From: Pandoraea faecigallinarum
Lineage (GTDB): Bacteria > Pseudomonadota > Gammaproteobacteria > Burkholderiales > Burkholderiaceae
NCBI RefSeq assembly: GCF_001029105.3
Contig: NZ_CP011807.3
Location: forward strand, 2,728,001-2,792,000
DNA: 64,000 nucleotides
Direction of reading: 5' to 3'
Numbering within the stretch: position 1 is the first letter of the stretch; the number at the start of each line of letters is the position of its first letter. The position numbers and the translations under genes were made by a program. Below the pieces are notes generated by a model that worked only from the letters and a program-made list of their open reading frames with translations, did no database searches and had not been told where the DNA came from. Positions 1 through 9,790 of the stretch are shown here, one piece after another.

Positions 1-1486
1 GGGCGTCTTCGGTCACGGTCTCGACGGCCACGCCACCGACCTCGTCGAGCGCCGTGCGACGCAATACCGCACACGAACCGCAGAAGAACGACGCGTTCCA
101 GAAGTCGTTGCCGTCCTGCACGATCCCGTAGAACAGGCGCCCTTCGTTCGGCACCGCGCCGCGCGTTGCCAGGTTGCGCTCGAACGGGTCGTCGGAGAAG
201 AAGTGGTGCGGCGTCTGCACGAGCGAGCAGCGCTCGTCCTTGAGGAACGAACCCATCGTCGTTTGCAGGAACGAGCGCACGGGAATGTGATCGCAGTCGA
301 AGATGGCGACGAACTCGCCTTGTGTCTTGCTCAGCGCATGGTTGATGTTGCCCGCCTTCGCGTGGCGATTGTCGGCGCGCGTCACGTAATGCACGCCGGC
401 GAGCGCGGCAAAGTCGCGCATCTCGTCACGGCGTCCGTCGTCGAGCAGATAGATGTTGAGCTTTTCCGGCGGCCAGTCCAGGCCACAGGCGGCATAAACG
501 GTCGGGCGCACGACATCCAGCCCTTCGTTATAGGTCGGAATGTAGACGTCGACCGTCGGCCACAGGCGCGTGTCCGCCGGCAACGGCGTGATGCGCCGGT
601 GCAGCGGCCAGATCGTCTGAATGTAGCCGAACAGCAGAATCATCCACGTGTACATTTCGGCCGCGACGAGCATGTAGCCGACGCTTGCTTCGGCCACGGT
701 GTCGAACGCCAGCGATTGCGTCAGACGCCACCACACGTAACGAATCGTCGAGGTAAGCGACAGGCCGATCAGCACCAGCACCGAGTACTGGCTGTCGAGC
801 CGCCGGAACACCAGTGCGAGCGTGAGCGTGCAGACGGAGAACAGCAGTTGCGAGAAGGGATCGAACGGCGTCGTCACGATCCAGAACACGCCGATCAGCC
901 CCAGCAAGGCCACGACCGTCGACGTCGCACGCCACTGCATGACCCGTTCGAGCGTCTTGTCGAAGCGGTGCGCCAGTTCAGCCGGCGTGTCGGGCGGAAT
1001 CCCGAAGAGCGTCTGCACGAGCCACAGTCGCAGCCGTTCGTTGCCCGCCCGGAACGCGAGCCATGCGGTGTACGGCGGAAAGGCCGGACGCCGGTCGGCG
1101 CGCCGCCAGAGCATCGCGCCGAGCACGCGCCAGAAGCCCGCGTCGGCGGGCACGTCGAGCCGATGCGTCACGCGTTCGTTGACCCACGCGAGGGCACGGC
1201 CCGGATAGTCGGGCCGACCGGCGCGTGCGGGCTGGAACACCAGGCGCAGCCACCAGTCGCGCCACTCGTCGAGTTGACGGACATCGAGCCTTACGGCCAG
1301 ACGGGCCACAAGATGATCCGCGACCTGCGAGATCCACTGCCGGTGCGCGGGCGAGCGCACCGTTGCGGCGAGCAGCCACTGCGTGAATCCCGGCGCACGG
1401 CCGTCGGGCCGATCCGGCACGACGAGGCGCACCGCGAGAATGTCGCGTCCGAGCCGGTAGAGGGAGCCGAGGGCGGCACCGATCAT
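1..1486 (-). CDS. bcsA: Cellulose synthase catalytic subunit BcsA (partial, 3' end outside window)
   Basis: Inner-membrane family 2 glycosyltransferase that polymerises UDP-glucose into beta-1,4-glucan. The first 495 residues are present; the gene runs off the left edge. A long cytoplasmic N-terminal region (about 1-185) precedes hydrophobic segments near 190-228, 236-252 and 268-292. The catalytic domain then shows LLDDG (D349-D350), FDCDH (D397, D399) and VTED (492-494), all standard BcsA signatures. The QxxRW motif and the c-di-GMP-binding PilZ domain should lie beyond the edge and cannot be checked. The ATG overlaps the bcsQ stop in an ATGA arrangement, implying translational coupling. 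It is the last visible gene of the operon, unusual because bcsA normally precedes bcsB. Confidence 0.96.
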   Translation of the reverse strand, partial: MIGAALGSLYRLGRDILAVRLVVPDRPDGRAPGFTQWLLAATVRSPAHRQWISQVADHLVARLAVRLDVRQLDEWRDWWLRLVFQPARAGRPDYPGRALAWVNERVTHRLDVPADAGFWRVLGAMLWRRADRRPAFPPYTAWLAFRAGNERLRLWLVQTLFGIPPDTPAELAHRFDKTLERVMQWRATSTVVALLGLIGVFWIVTTPFDPFSQLLFSVCTLTLALVFRRLDSQYSVLVLIGLSLTSTIRYVWWRLTQSLAFDTVAEASVGYMLVAAEMYTWMILLFGYIQTIWPLHRRITPLPADTRLWPTVDVYIPTYNEGLDVVRPTVYAACGLDWPPEKLNIYLLDDGRRDEMRDFAALAGVHYVTRADNRHAKAGNINHALSKTQGEFVAIFDCDHIPVRSFLQTTMGSFLKDERCSLVQTPHHFFSDDPFERNLATRGAVPNEGRLFYGIVQDGNDFWNASFFCGSCAVLRRTALDEVGGVAVETVTEDA

Positions 1487-2274
1487 GTTTCGGCACCTCC
1501 CCGCGCATGACCGCCGTTGGCCATCGCGCCGCCGTCGGCCGGCGGCGTGGCACGCGCGAGCCATGCTTCGAGATGGATGAAGTCGAGCGCAGCCTGAGAG
1601 CCGTCGGCGGCCTTGGCCAACGAACCGCCGTTGGCCGAAGCCGTGCCGACGGCATCGTCGCGATGGATGCGCAACGGCACCATGGCGTCGCCGCCACGCG
1701 CCTGAATGAGGTGCAGCAGATCGTTGTTCAGCGGCGAACTGGATGCCACCAGATTCGGCACCATTTGCGCCCGTCCCGCGCAGGCCGCCATCAGATCGGG
1801 TTGCGTGACGTAGCCGGTCGTGGTCACCGGCACAATGCCGAGCACGAGGTCGGCCGCGGCGATGGCTGCCTGGGCGATAGCGTCCGGCAAACGTTGCGTG
1901 TCGATCAATACCCGCGTGCCCGTCGCGAGGCCCACGGCATCGAGCTGACGGCGCAAGCCGCCCGCGTCCCGTTGCAGCCATTCGCCGAGCGCCGTCTGCG
2001 CCGACGCGTCGGTTCGTCCGGCGGGCAACAGCGGCACGCCCACTGGCGTTTCGCGCAACACCGCACGCCAACTGTCCGGTGCCACGCCAGCCGTCAGCAC
2101 ACCGGTCTCGCACGTCTGCCGCAGACCGAGCAACGCGCCGATGCTGTTCTGCGCATCGAGTTCGAGCACCGCCACGGGCTTTCCTCCGTGCGCCAGTTGC
2201 GCGGCGAGGTGCGCGCTCACGGTGCTTCGCCCGGCTCCGCCCGCGCTGGAGACGACTGCAATGAGCGTCAGCAT
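1483..2274 (-). CDS. bcsQ: Cellulose biosynthesis protein BcsQ (MinD/ParA-like)
   Basis: A 263-residue SIMIBI-class NTPase-like protein; BcsQ family members help assemble or localise the cellulose synthase. The N terminus (MLTLIAVVSSAGGAGRST) matches a deviant Walker A loop, but the lysines of a canonical KGGxGK(T/S) are replaced by Ala and Arg. As I recall it, E. coli BcsQ (RGGVGTTT) also lacks the usual lysine, so this looks family-consistent. The ATG at 2274 was chosen because GGGGAGGG lies just upstream and the P-loop then sits at the N terminus; earlier in-frame starts at 2292 (ATG) and 2340 (TTG) would add a hydrophilic tail. It lies 77 bp after bcsC and overlaps bcsA by 4 bp. Confidence 0.85.
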   Translation of the reverse strand: MLTLIAVVSSAGGAGRSTVSAHLAAQLAHGGKPVAVLELDAQNSIGALLGLRQTCETGVLTAGVAPDSWRAVLRETPVGVPLLPAGRTDASAQTALGEWLQRDAGGLRRQLDAVGLATGTRVLIDTQRLPDAIAQAAIAAADLVLGIVPVTTTGYVTQPDLMAACAGRAQMVPNLVASSSPLNNDLLHLIQARGGDAMVPLRIHRDDAVGTASANGGSLAKAADGSQAALDFIHLEAWLARATPPADGGAMANGGHARGGAET

Positions 2275-2351
2275 GCGCCCTCCCCGGCCCATGGCCGCGT
2301 CCGGCGCGGATCGACGCTCGTAAGTTCGGCGTTGGCGCAAGCTCTCATGGC

Positions 2352-5300
2352 TCAGTAGCTCCAGATCGGACGTACCGGCGACGGCGGCATCGGCACATCA
2401 CCGCGCCGGGCGTCGAAGTGATAACGCATGTAGAAGAGGAAACGGTTCGGCGCGTAGTAGTCGGAGCGCTCGAACTGGATCTGCCCGCCGATCACCCAGT
2501 GCCGATCGACCCAGTACTCGGCCCGGCCCAATATCGAGAAGCCCACTCCGAACCCGCCGCCGGAGCCATAGGTCAGATCGCCGCTCGCCGCCTGCAACGC
2601 ACCGTTGGTCGGGAAGTACGGCATCGACTTTTCCTGGCTTTGCGAGAACGAGACCGAGCCGCGCAGATAGTAGGACCAGCGTTGCGTGCGTCCGTACCAT
2701 TCGAGCGGCAGCGTCAGCGACACGTAGGTCTGCGGGCTGTAGTAGCCGCCGTGCCCATACGTGTAGTAGCGCTCATTCTGCGCGAAGCTGTCGAAGAATA
2801 GCGTGACGCCGGTATTCATGCGCATGTCGCGCTTGTAAATCAGCGGCAGGTCGACACCGGCGCGCGCCGAGACTTCGGTGTTGTTCAGCACGTTCTCGCC
2901 GGTCAGACGCGCAACGCTCGCCTCACCGAAGACGCCCCACTTCGGGAAGTCGCGAGAGGCGTGGAATGTCAAAGCATCGCGGCGCACGCCGCCCCATTTC
3001 CCGTCGCCGAAGACCTCGGGCAGCGGCAGATTCGCCCCGGCATACGACACCATGCTGCCCGTCATCGGCCGACGGGAGGCGTCGACCCAGTAGTTGTAGC
3101 GCCCCAGATTACCGAACAGCCGCACGCCGCCCGTGACGTAGGAAATCGGGAAGCCAATCGGCGTGTGACCGATGTCGGCGCGAATCCAGTCGTTCTCATA
3201 GCCGAGCATGAGCGCCTGCCCGTGCGCCTTCTGGCGTTTCGTGCCGTAGTCCGCCAGCACGCCGGGATTCGCAGCGCGAAACGACGGCACGTTGAGCAGC
3301 GGCAACGTGCCGAATTCGGACGTCCCGTTGAGCGGCAGGTCGCCCGAGTCGGCGCTCACGTAATCGGTCTGCGCAAACACGTGGCCGTCGTAGCCCAGCG
3401 CATACTGGCCGTACAGCGGGACGGCGCGCGCGTTGAACATCGAGATGCCGCCGTCGCCCTTTTTCTGATCGATTTCGTAGCCCGCGGCCACGTAGCTGTT
3501 ACGACGCGACTCCAGCGAGTCGATGGCCGACTCGGCCGACGTCATGCCGTCATAACCGGGCAGCGCGCCCTGCACGATCTCTTCCTTGCGCGCCTGGTCG
3601 TACCATCCCTTCGCCTCGTTGTAATGACGTTGGGACTGCGCAATGCGTCCGCGCTGCACGGTGACGGCCGAGGTGTCCGGAAACCGGGTGCGCAGCGTGT
3701 CGTTAAGCGCGATGGCCTCGTCGTAGCGTTCCATGGCGGTCAGACGTCGCACGGCGGCAAGTTGCGTCCAGACATCGTCCGGCGACGCTTCGGCCAGGGC
3801 GCGGTCCAGTTCGCGATTGGCAGCCTTGTCGTCCTGCATTTCGTAAAGCACGCGCACAAGCGAGAGTCGCGCGTCCTGATTCGCCGGGTCCTGACGAATC
3901 TGATCTTCGGCGATCTTGCGGGCGTCGTCGTAACGGCGTTCGTCGAAATAGATGTCGCCCAGCGCCGACAAGGCGCGGCTGTCCGGCGGCTGGCGCGACA
4001 ACAACGGTTCGAGCGTTTGCCGCGCGCTCGAGAAGTCGCCCAATGCACGCGCCCGGTCGGCCTGACGCAGTGCGAGGCGATCCTGCAAGTCCTGCCACTC
4101 GTCGCGCTGATCGGTGCCGAGCGAGGCCGGATCCATGCTCGCGAGGAAAGTACCGAGTTCGGTATCGCGCTCGGCGGTGTTCAGCAGTTCGGCGTAGCGC
4201 AGTTGCGCGTCGGGCTGCGGTTTGCCGGCATGCGCGGCAAGCCAGTCTCTCATGAGCGCCAGCCCTTGGTCGGGCTGTCCGGCCGACACGCGCGCGCGCG
4301 CCACCTCCCCGATCAGTTCCGGATCGTCGCCCGCCATTGCCAGCGCCTGGCCGTAGCGGCGTTCGCTCTCGTCGTCGTTACCGGCGGCATGGGCTTCGCG
4401 CGCGAGACGCGCCATGTCGCGAATCGCCAGCGTCGTTTGCAAACGTCTGATCGACGGCGTGGCGCTCGCCGCGGGAATCTGCGCGAGCGACTCGCGCGCA
4501 CCGGCCTCGTCGTCGATCACGTTCAGGTAAATGGCCTGCGCGTAGAGCATCTGCGCCCGGTCCTCCGGCGTCAGCGTCTGGCGCGCGCCTTCGGCCATCA
4601 CCTCGCGGCCGATCTGCGCAAGGCGGAGCTTACGGTAGAGGCTGGCGAGCGAGTAACGCGTCCAGGCGTTGCCCGGGTCCAGAGCGACGGCGCGCTCCAG
4701 TGCGGCCAGCGCCGGGCCGTTATGGCCCTGCGCGATGGCGCGATCGGCATCGTCCGACAACGCGGCCGCTTCAGCCTTGTCGAAGCGCGCCTTGTCCTGC
4801 GGAAAGCGCCGCCGCAGATCGCCAAGCAGATTCGCCAGTTCCGTACGGCGTTGCTGACGCGAGTACAGCGTAATCATGCCGCGCAGTGCCGTGTCGTTGT
4901 CCGGCTCGATCTTCAGCGCTTGCCGGAAGAGCCTTTCGGCGTCGTCCTCGCGCTTGTCGTCCAGCGCAATATCGCCCAGCAGTGCCAGACCGTCTGGATT
5001 GTTCGGATCACTGGCGAGCGCGCCGCGCACCAGGCGATCGGCGTCGGAGAGCCGCCCGGCGTCGCGCGCAGCGCGCGCCTGCGCCATCGCGCCCCAGAAC
5101 TGCGACGTCTTGAGCAGGCTGCGCCATTTGCCCGCGTTGTCCGGGTCCTTTCGCAATGCCTGCGCGAACAGTGCCTGAGCGCCCTCGTGGTCGCCCTGCC
5201 GCATTTTCACCAACCCCAGCGAGCCGAGCAGTTCGCCGTCGTTGGGGCGTTTGACGCGCGCGGCGTCGAGTGACTTCTCGGCGTCGCTCAGACGCCCCTG

Positions 5301-6206
5301 ATCCAGCGCCCGGATACCGGCTTGCCGGGCCTTGTAAGCGGGATCGTTCAACATGCGCGTTCGGGCCGCCTGCTGGGCATTGAGCTTGTCGTAGGCGGCC
5401 CGCGTGTCCGCATCGTTGGGCGCAAGGGCGAGATAGCGCTGGTACAGCGGCAGCCATGCGAGGTTGCCGTCCGCCTTGGCGAGCCCCTTCTGCCAAAGGG
5501 ACAGCAAGGCGTTGAGATCGGCGTTGGGACGCGCCGCGAGATCCGCCACCATGCGCGTGCCGGCCAGACGGCTCGCTGGCCGGTCGATCATCAGTTCGGC
5601 CAACGATTGCGAGGCTCGCGAGTCTTCGGGCGACGCCTTCGACAGCGCCGCGAGCCCCTGCTGCGCGGCGGGCCAGCCGTTGGTCGCGTTCGCCTGGGCG
5701 CGGTAGTACTCCACGCCGAGATCGCCGTTTGGCGGGCCGTCCGGAAACAGCGCCCTGTATTCGGCGAACGCGGCATCGGCCTGACCGCTGCGTTGCAGCA
5801 GACGCGCACGGGCGATGCGGGATTTGTCGACGGTGTTGATGCGAATGACGTCGGCCAGCGCTTTCGTCGCGGGCGAATTGGGGTAGCGCGCGCGCAGCGT
5901 CTGCAATGCCCTGTTTGCCGCTTGCGGCTGGTTCTCTTCGATCTCGATCTGGCCGAGCAGCGAAAGCGCGTCGGGCTGGTCCGGTTGCACGAGCAGCGCC
6001 TTCTCGAGGGCAGCGCGCGCAAGATCGTTGCGATGGCGTGAATGCCAGAGCGTGGCGCTCGCGAGCAAGTTGCGCACGTCGCGATTGGGCGCCACGGCGC
6101 CGGGCTTCGCCGCGGCGTTCGCTGCCGGCGCGGCACGCACGTTCGCCGCGCCGGCTGCCATCAGCACGCATGTCACGCAGGCGGAGCGGATCAGCGTGTC
6201 GCGCAA
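2352..6206 (-). CDS. bcsC: Cellulose synthase outer-membrane subunit BcsC (TPR porin)
   Basis: About 1284 residues: a signal peptide (hydrophobic run ending VRAAPA), then roughly 850 residues of repeated TPR-type helices (many DPDNPDAL or EPDNDTAL repeats), then a C-terminal beta-barrel of about 340 residues ending in an aromatic (PIWSY), as expected for an outer-membrane porin. BcsC scaffolds peptidoglycan and the periplasmic complex and exports the glucan. The start is uncertain. There is no ATG at the 5' end; a TTG at 6206 follows GGGAGG and overlaps the bcsZ stop by 16 bp, while another TTG at 6218 gives four more residues. Length is close to that of E. coli BcsC. Confidence 0.92.
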   Translation of the reverse strand: MRDTLIRSACVTCVLMAAGAANVRAAPAANAAAKPGAVAPNRDVRNLLASATLWHSRHRNDLARAALEKALLVQPDQPDALSLLGQIEIEENQPQAANRALQTLRARYPNSPATKALADVIRINTVDKSRIARARLLQRSGQADAAFAEYRALFPDGPPNGDLGVEYYRAQANATNGWPAAQQGLAALSKASPEDSRASQSLAELMIDRPASRLAGTRMVADLAARPNADLNALLSLWQKGLAKADGNLAWLPLYQRYLALAPNDADTRAAYDKLNAQQAARTRMLNDPAYKARQAGIRALDQGRLSDAEKSLDAARVKRPNDGELLGSLGLVKMRQGDHEGAQALFAQALRKDPDNAGKWRSLLKTSQFWGAMAQARAARDAGRLSDADRLVRGALASDPNNPDGLALLGDIALDDKREDDAERLFRQALKIEPDNDTALRGMITLYSRQQRRTELANLLGDLRRRFPQDKARFDKAEAAALSDDADRAIAQGHNGPALAALERAVALDPGNAWTRYSLASLYRKLRLAQIGREVMAEGARQTLTPEDRAQMLYAQAIYLNVIDDEAGARESLAQIPAASATPSIRRLQTTLAIRDMARLAREAHAAGNDDESERRYGQALAMAGDDPELIGEVARARVSAGQPDQGLALMRDWLAAHAGKPQPDAQLRYAELLNTAERDTELGTFLASMDPASLGTDQRDEWQDLQDRLALRQADRARALGDFSSARQTLEPLLSRQPPDSRALSALGDIYFDERRYDDARKIAEDQIRQDPANQDARLSLVRVLYEMQDDKAANRELDRALAEASPDDVWTQLAAVRRLTAMERYDEAIALNDTLRTRFPDTSAVTVQRGRIAQSQRHYNEAKGWYDQARKEEIVQGALPGYDGMTSAESAIDSLESRRNSYVAAGYEIDQKKGDGGISMFNARAVPLYGQYALGYDGHVFAQTDYVSADSGDLPLNGTSEFGTLPLLNVPSFRAANPGVLADYGTKRQKAHGQALMLGYENDWIRADIGHTPIGFPISYVTGGVRLFGNLGRYNYWVDASRRPMTGSMVSYAGANLPLPEVFGDGKWGGVRRDALTFHASRDFPKWGVFGEASVARLTGENVLNNTEVSARAGVDLPLIYKRDMRMNTGVTLFFDSFAQNERYYTYGHGGYYSPQTYVSLTLPLEWYGRTQRWSYYLRGSVSFSQSQEKSMPYFPTNGALQAASGDLTYGSGGGFGVGFSILGRAEYWVDRHWVIGGQIQFERSDYYAPNRFLFYMRYHFDARRGDVPMPPSPVRPIWSY

Positions 6207-7435
6207 ACCGCCTCCCAAGGCACTTGCAGCGTGCCATCCGCGGCGAAACGAAAACGCGCTTCGTGCCAGCCGAGGCCGAACAGCGACAGCACCGAACCGT
6301 AGTAGCCCGAAGGCGACTGCGCGTCGAGCGAGCGGGCACGATCGGCCTGCGCCCGCGCGAGCGCCGTGTCGCCCACGGACTGCAACAGCGGCACGAGCGC
6401 CGCCGAGAAGCCCGCGCCGCCGTTCTGCTTCGCCGTGCCGTCGCGCGTGTCGACACGCTCCGGCGGCGCGCCGTGCGCAGCGACATACTTCAGCATGCCG
6501 CCGAACGTGTGTGTCAATGCATGGAAATCGTCGCTATCCTGCGCAAGCATCCCCGCCCACAGATAGACGCGAATGGCGTTGTAACTGCCCTCTCCTTTCG
6601 TCTCGGGATCGATCTCGAAACCACGTCCGGCGCGATACATCGCCCACTCCGGCGCAAAGCCCAGCGGTGGCGCCGACAACGTGATCTGCTTGAGCGACGA
6701 GGTAATGAGCTGTGCCCAGCCGCTATCGGGAAACAGGCCTGCGAGACGCCGCACGACCTGCATCGGCACGTAACTCGGGTTCAGACGCCACAGATCCCTG
6801 GCGGGATGAAATCCCGCGGGCGCGGGCAGCAACGTGCGCCCGAGCCCCGGAATGAAGTCCGTCTCCTCGGACACGATGCGACGCGCCACCAATGCACCGA
6901 GCGCGGTGTAGCGCCGCACGTTCCACAGGCGGCCGGCTTCGCCCAGCGCATACGCGATCCACATGTCGGCGTCGCTTGCCGGGTTGCTGTCGAGCACCGC
7001 CCACCGGCCGTCGTCCTGCCTGCCCCACAGCCACGCCGGCAGATGCGCCGTGAGGTCGCCCTGTGCGAGGTTGTTCACGGTCCAGTCGAGCACCTTGTCG
7101 AACGTCGCCCGGTCGTTGGCGATGACAGCGAACGTCAACGCGTACGCCTGTCCTTCGGAGACCGTGCGCAGATCGGGCATGCTGTGATCGACGATGCGGC
7201 CGTCGTCGCTCAGACACGCCACCTTGAATCGCGACCAGGCCGGCCAGTCGACGGGCGGGCACGCGCGTGGCGTGGCGCGTCCCGACGAACGCGAATCGTC
7301 CGGCGCACCCGGCACCTTCGCCGCAGCGGCGTTCAGCCCCGGCGCCACGGCCGCGATCATCGGCCCGGCCCCACAGGCGGCGAGTGCCCGCAGCACCGCC
7401 CGACGGCGCCGCCTGTCAGCATCGGCGCGTGTCAT
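6191..7435 (-). CDS. bcsZ: Periplasmic endo-beta-1,4-glucanase BcsZ (GH8), atypical active site
   Basis: GH8 cellulase of the cellulose operon, 414 residues including an Arg-rich N terminus (RRRRR at 9-13) and hydrophobic signal sequence that could be Tat- or Sec-type. Family motifs are clear: DWPAW (63-67), TVSEGQAYAL with the expected proton donor E94, LPAWLWG, DSNPASDADMW (149-159) and a C-terminal FGLGWHEARFRF. The position equal to the catalytic base D243 of E. coli BcsZ (SYDAIRVY) is Asn here (SYNAIRVY, N286, codon AAC at 6578-6580). The enzyme may be inactive or use another base, as reported for some GH8 subfamilies. The ATG has GGAGAA upstream and directly abuts the bcsB stop. Confidence 0.93.
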   Translation of the reverse strand: MTRADADRRRRRAVLRALAACGAGPMIAAVAPGLNAAAAKVPGAPDDSRSSGRATPRACPPVDWPAWSRFKVACLSDDGRIVDHSMPDLRTVSEGQAYALTFAVIANDRATFDKVLDWTVNNLAQGDLTAHLPAWLWGRQDDGRWAVLDSNPASDADMWIAYALGEAGRLWNVRRYTALGALVARRIVSEETDFIPGLGRTLLPAPAGFHPARDLWRLNPSYVPMQVVRRLAGLFPDSGWAQLITSSLKQITLSAPPLGFAPEWAMYRAGRGFEIDPETKGEGSYNAIRVYLWAGMLAQDSDDFHALTHTFGGMLKYVAAHGAPPERVDTRDGTAKQNGGAGFSAALVPLLQSVGDTALARAQADRARSLDAQSPSGYYGSVLSLFGLGWHEARFRFAADGTLQVPWEAVCATR

Positions 7436-9790
7436 TTACTTCTCCAGCCGACGTGCCGCGCGACGCTGCAACCAGCCGAAACACTTGAGCGCAATCGCGA
7501 ATGCCGCCAGCAACGCTACGAGACCGACCAGAATCGGATGACTCGAGAGGTGGTAGCGAATGCGCGTCCACCAGCTCACGTCGCCCACGAAATACGTATT
7601 GCCCAACCGGTACGACGCGGTGCGATCGCCGTTGACCACCGCCAGATCGCCGTGAATGGCGTCGCGCTGCGTGTCGACGGCGTCGACCACACTGAGCAAC
7701 CCGGCATCGCTCGACGCATTGATCGCCACCACCGAACGGGAACTCGTCACCGGCGACTCGAACCCGACGAGCGCCGCAAGCGCCCCCTGGGACTGCGCGT
7801 CCATGCGCGCAGGACCCACGCGGCTGGCCGCCAACGCGGAACCGGCCGCACCGTCGCCACGATAGCCCTGCGGCTGCGATTGCATGACGCGACGCGTCTG
7901 ATCGATCACGAGCGGAAGACTCTTGCCCCACGTGGTCAGCAGCTCGGCGGCGTCCTTGCCGCCCACGACCAGCAGGTCGCGGTCCTTGAAGCGCTCGGTT
8001 TGCGTCGTATCGAGCACTTCGAAGCGATCAGCATACACGCCCGTCGAGCGGCCGAACTGGCCGAGGGTCGAGAACACCGTCTCCAGTTCCGCCTTGTCCG
8101 GCGTCTTCGACATGACGACGGCCGTCTGCGAGAGATCGGCGTATTTCGTGAACGGAAAGCCGCTGCCCGCGAAGAAGCTCAGATTCGGCATCTCGGCATA
8201 ATGCGGCAGGCCACTGAAGTCGATGGTCGAGTCCGCATCGATGGCCGAGCGCGCCGCGTTGGTGATCGTCTGGCTGCACATGCCTTCCTTGTGCGGCTCC
8301 ATCGCGAACTGAAAAGAGAGCGAGTTGCGCGAGGCCACCTGAAATGCCGGAATGCGCACTTCCCTGCGATCGGCCATCGTGCCGTCGGAGAGCAGTTCGA
8401 CGAGCATGTGGCTCTTGTCGGTGCTCGCCCCCGCCGAGCGCAGGCGGTAGGCGCGTACGAACTGATCGTTGATCGACACGCTCATCGACGAATCGTCCGG
8501 TTTGACCGGCGGCGTGTAGCGATACTTCAGGTCCATCGGCACGCCGGTGTTTTGCCACGTCAGCAGGTCGGCCGGCAAATTGAGCTGAATGCGGATCGGC
8601 CACGGCATGTAGCCGCTTGCCTGCAAGTCGGCCGGGTTCTCGACCAGTTCGCCCAGCTTCACCGGTCGATCGGTGCGCACCCAGCGCGGCGCATCGTAGG
8701 CGGGCCGTGGCGGCAGCGGCTCAAGCGCGGCGATGCGCGTGGCATCGCCCGAGAGTGCCGCACGTCCCGAGACGAGGGCAAGCGCGGCCGTCTCCAGATC
8801 CTTGGCGTCACGCCCCTGAATCACGAGCAGCTTGAGCGACGGATCGCCGGGATTCACCACCATGCGCAGCGTAGGCCCATCCACTTTGGGCATGTCGAGG
8901 CCGGGCAGCATCGTCTCGTTGGTGACGAACGCGATGGCATGCTTCGACGGCAAGGTGCCGACACTCACCGGGAAACGCGTGCGCCGGTAATCGCCAATGG
9001 CACCCGCCCACGTGGCCACGACGCCCGCGGCATGCACCACGGCGAGCGACGGCTGCGAGCCGAACACGAACGGGATCGATTGATCCCGGTTGTCGTGGCG
9101 GTCGAAGAACGGCACGGGCAGCATGGACAGATCGTTGCGCAGCGTGAGCGGCTGCGTGCTCGTGACGATTTCGCTCTGCGGGCTGATGTCGGCCCACAGG
9201 CTCGAGTGCATCGGGTCCTCGCACTCCATCGTGTAATGCCCGATGAGCACGAGACGCACACGATTGAAGCCGGAGAGCATGCGCGGATCGAGCGGGATCT
9301 CACGCAGCAGATTCTTGCCGCCGTCCTGCTTGTTGAACGGCAGCGTCGCGATCAACTCCTCGTTCAGATAAACCTTGAGTTGCGAGAGATCGGGAATCAG
9401 GGCGGGCGAATAGCTATAGCGCAGGCGCAGCAGCGCCGAGGCGACAGACTGATCGAGTCGGACTCCGAAATTGACGTCGCCCGAGCCTTCGGTGCCGCGC
9501 AGTCGCAATCCGTTCGTCTGCCCCAGTTGGGCGAACGTGACGGTGCGCTCACTGGTGCCGGGAGCCGGCGGAATCGTCGCGGCGGAGGCGTCCGGCGATG
9601 CGCCCGCAACGGCGGCTGTCTCCGGCACGGCCGGGGTGCCTCCCGAGACTGCGGCGTTGCCCGTGCGGCCTGCCGTTGGCGCGGCGCCCGCGAGCATGAC
9701 ACCGCCGGGGCTCATCGCGGCGAACAGCGCACCGATGGCGGTGACCAACGTGTACAACGTGTAACGCGACCAAGACGCTCGAAGCTGCAT
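7436..9790 (-). CDS. bcsB: Cellulose synthase periplasmic subunit BcsB
   Basis: A 784-residue protein that passes the glucan through the periplasm and anchors BcsA. A signal peptide (SRYTLYTLVTAIGALFAA) leads into a Pro/Ala/Thr linker, then the conserved start FAQLGQTNGLRLRG and two repeats of carbohydrate-binding and flavodoxin-like folds. A C-terminal membrane helix (HPILVGLVALLAAFAIAL) is followed by a basic tail. The ATG at 9790 was chosen over an upstream in-frame start because it places the signal peptide at the N terminus and has GAGG about 8 bp upstream. It is the first gene of the visible operon and is divergent from the bcsR-like gene. Confidence 0.93.
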   Translation of the reverse strand: MQLRASWSRYTLYTLVTAIGALFAAMSPGGVMLAGAAPTAGRTGNAAVSGGTPAVPETAAVAGASPDASAATIPPAPGTSERTVTFAQLGQTNGLRLRGTEGSGDVNFGVRLDQSVASALLRLRYSYSPALIPDLSQLKVYLNEELIATLPFNKQDGGKNLLREIPLDPRMLSGFNRVRLVLIGHYTMECEDPMHSSLWADISPQSEIVTSTQPLTLRNDLSMLPVPFFDRHDNRDQSIPFVFGSQPSLAVVHAAGVVATWAGAIGDYRRTRFPVSVGTLPSKHAIAFVTNETMLPGLDMPKVDGPTLRMVVNPGDPSLKLLVIQGRDAKDLETAALALVSGRAALSGDATRIAALEPLPPRPAYDAPRWVRTDRPVKLGELVENPADLQASGYMPWPIRIQLNLPADLLTWQNTGVPMDLKYRYTPPVKPDDSSMSVSINDQFVRAYRLRSAGASTDKSHMLVELLSDGTMADRREVRIPAFQVASRNSLSFQFAMEPHKEGMCSQTITNAARSAIDADSTIDFSGLPHYAEMPNLSFFAGSGFPFTKYADLSQTAVVMSKTPDKAELETVFSTLGQFGRSTGVYADRFEVLDTTQTERFKDRDLLVVGGKDAAELLTTWGKSLPLVIDQTRRVMQSQPQGYRGDGAAGSALAASRVGPARMDAQSQGALAALVGFESPVTSSRSVVAINASSDAGLLSVVDAVDTQRDAIHGDLAVVNGDRTASYRLGNTYFVGDVSWWTRIRYHLSSHPILVGLVALLAAFAIALKCFGWLQRRAARRLEK

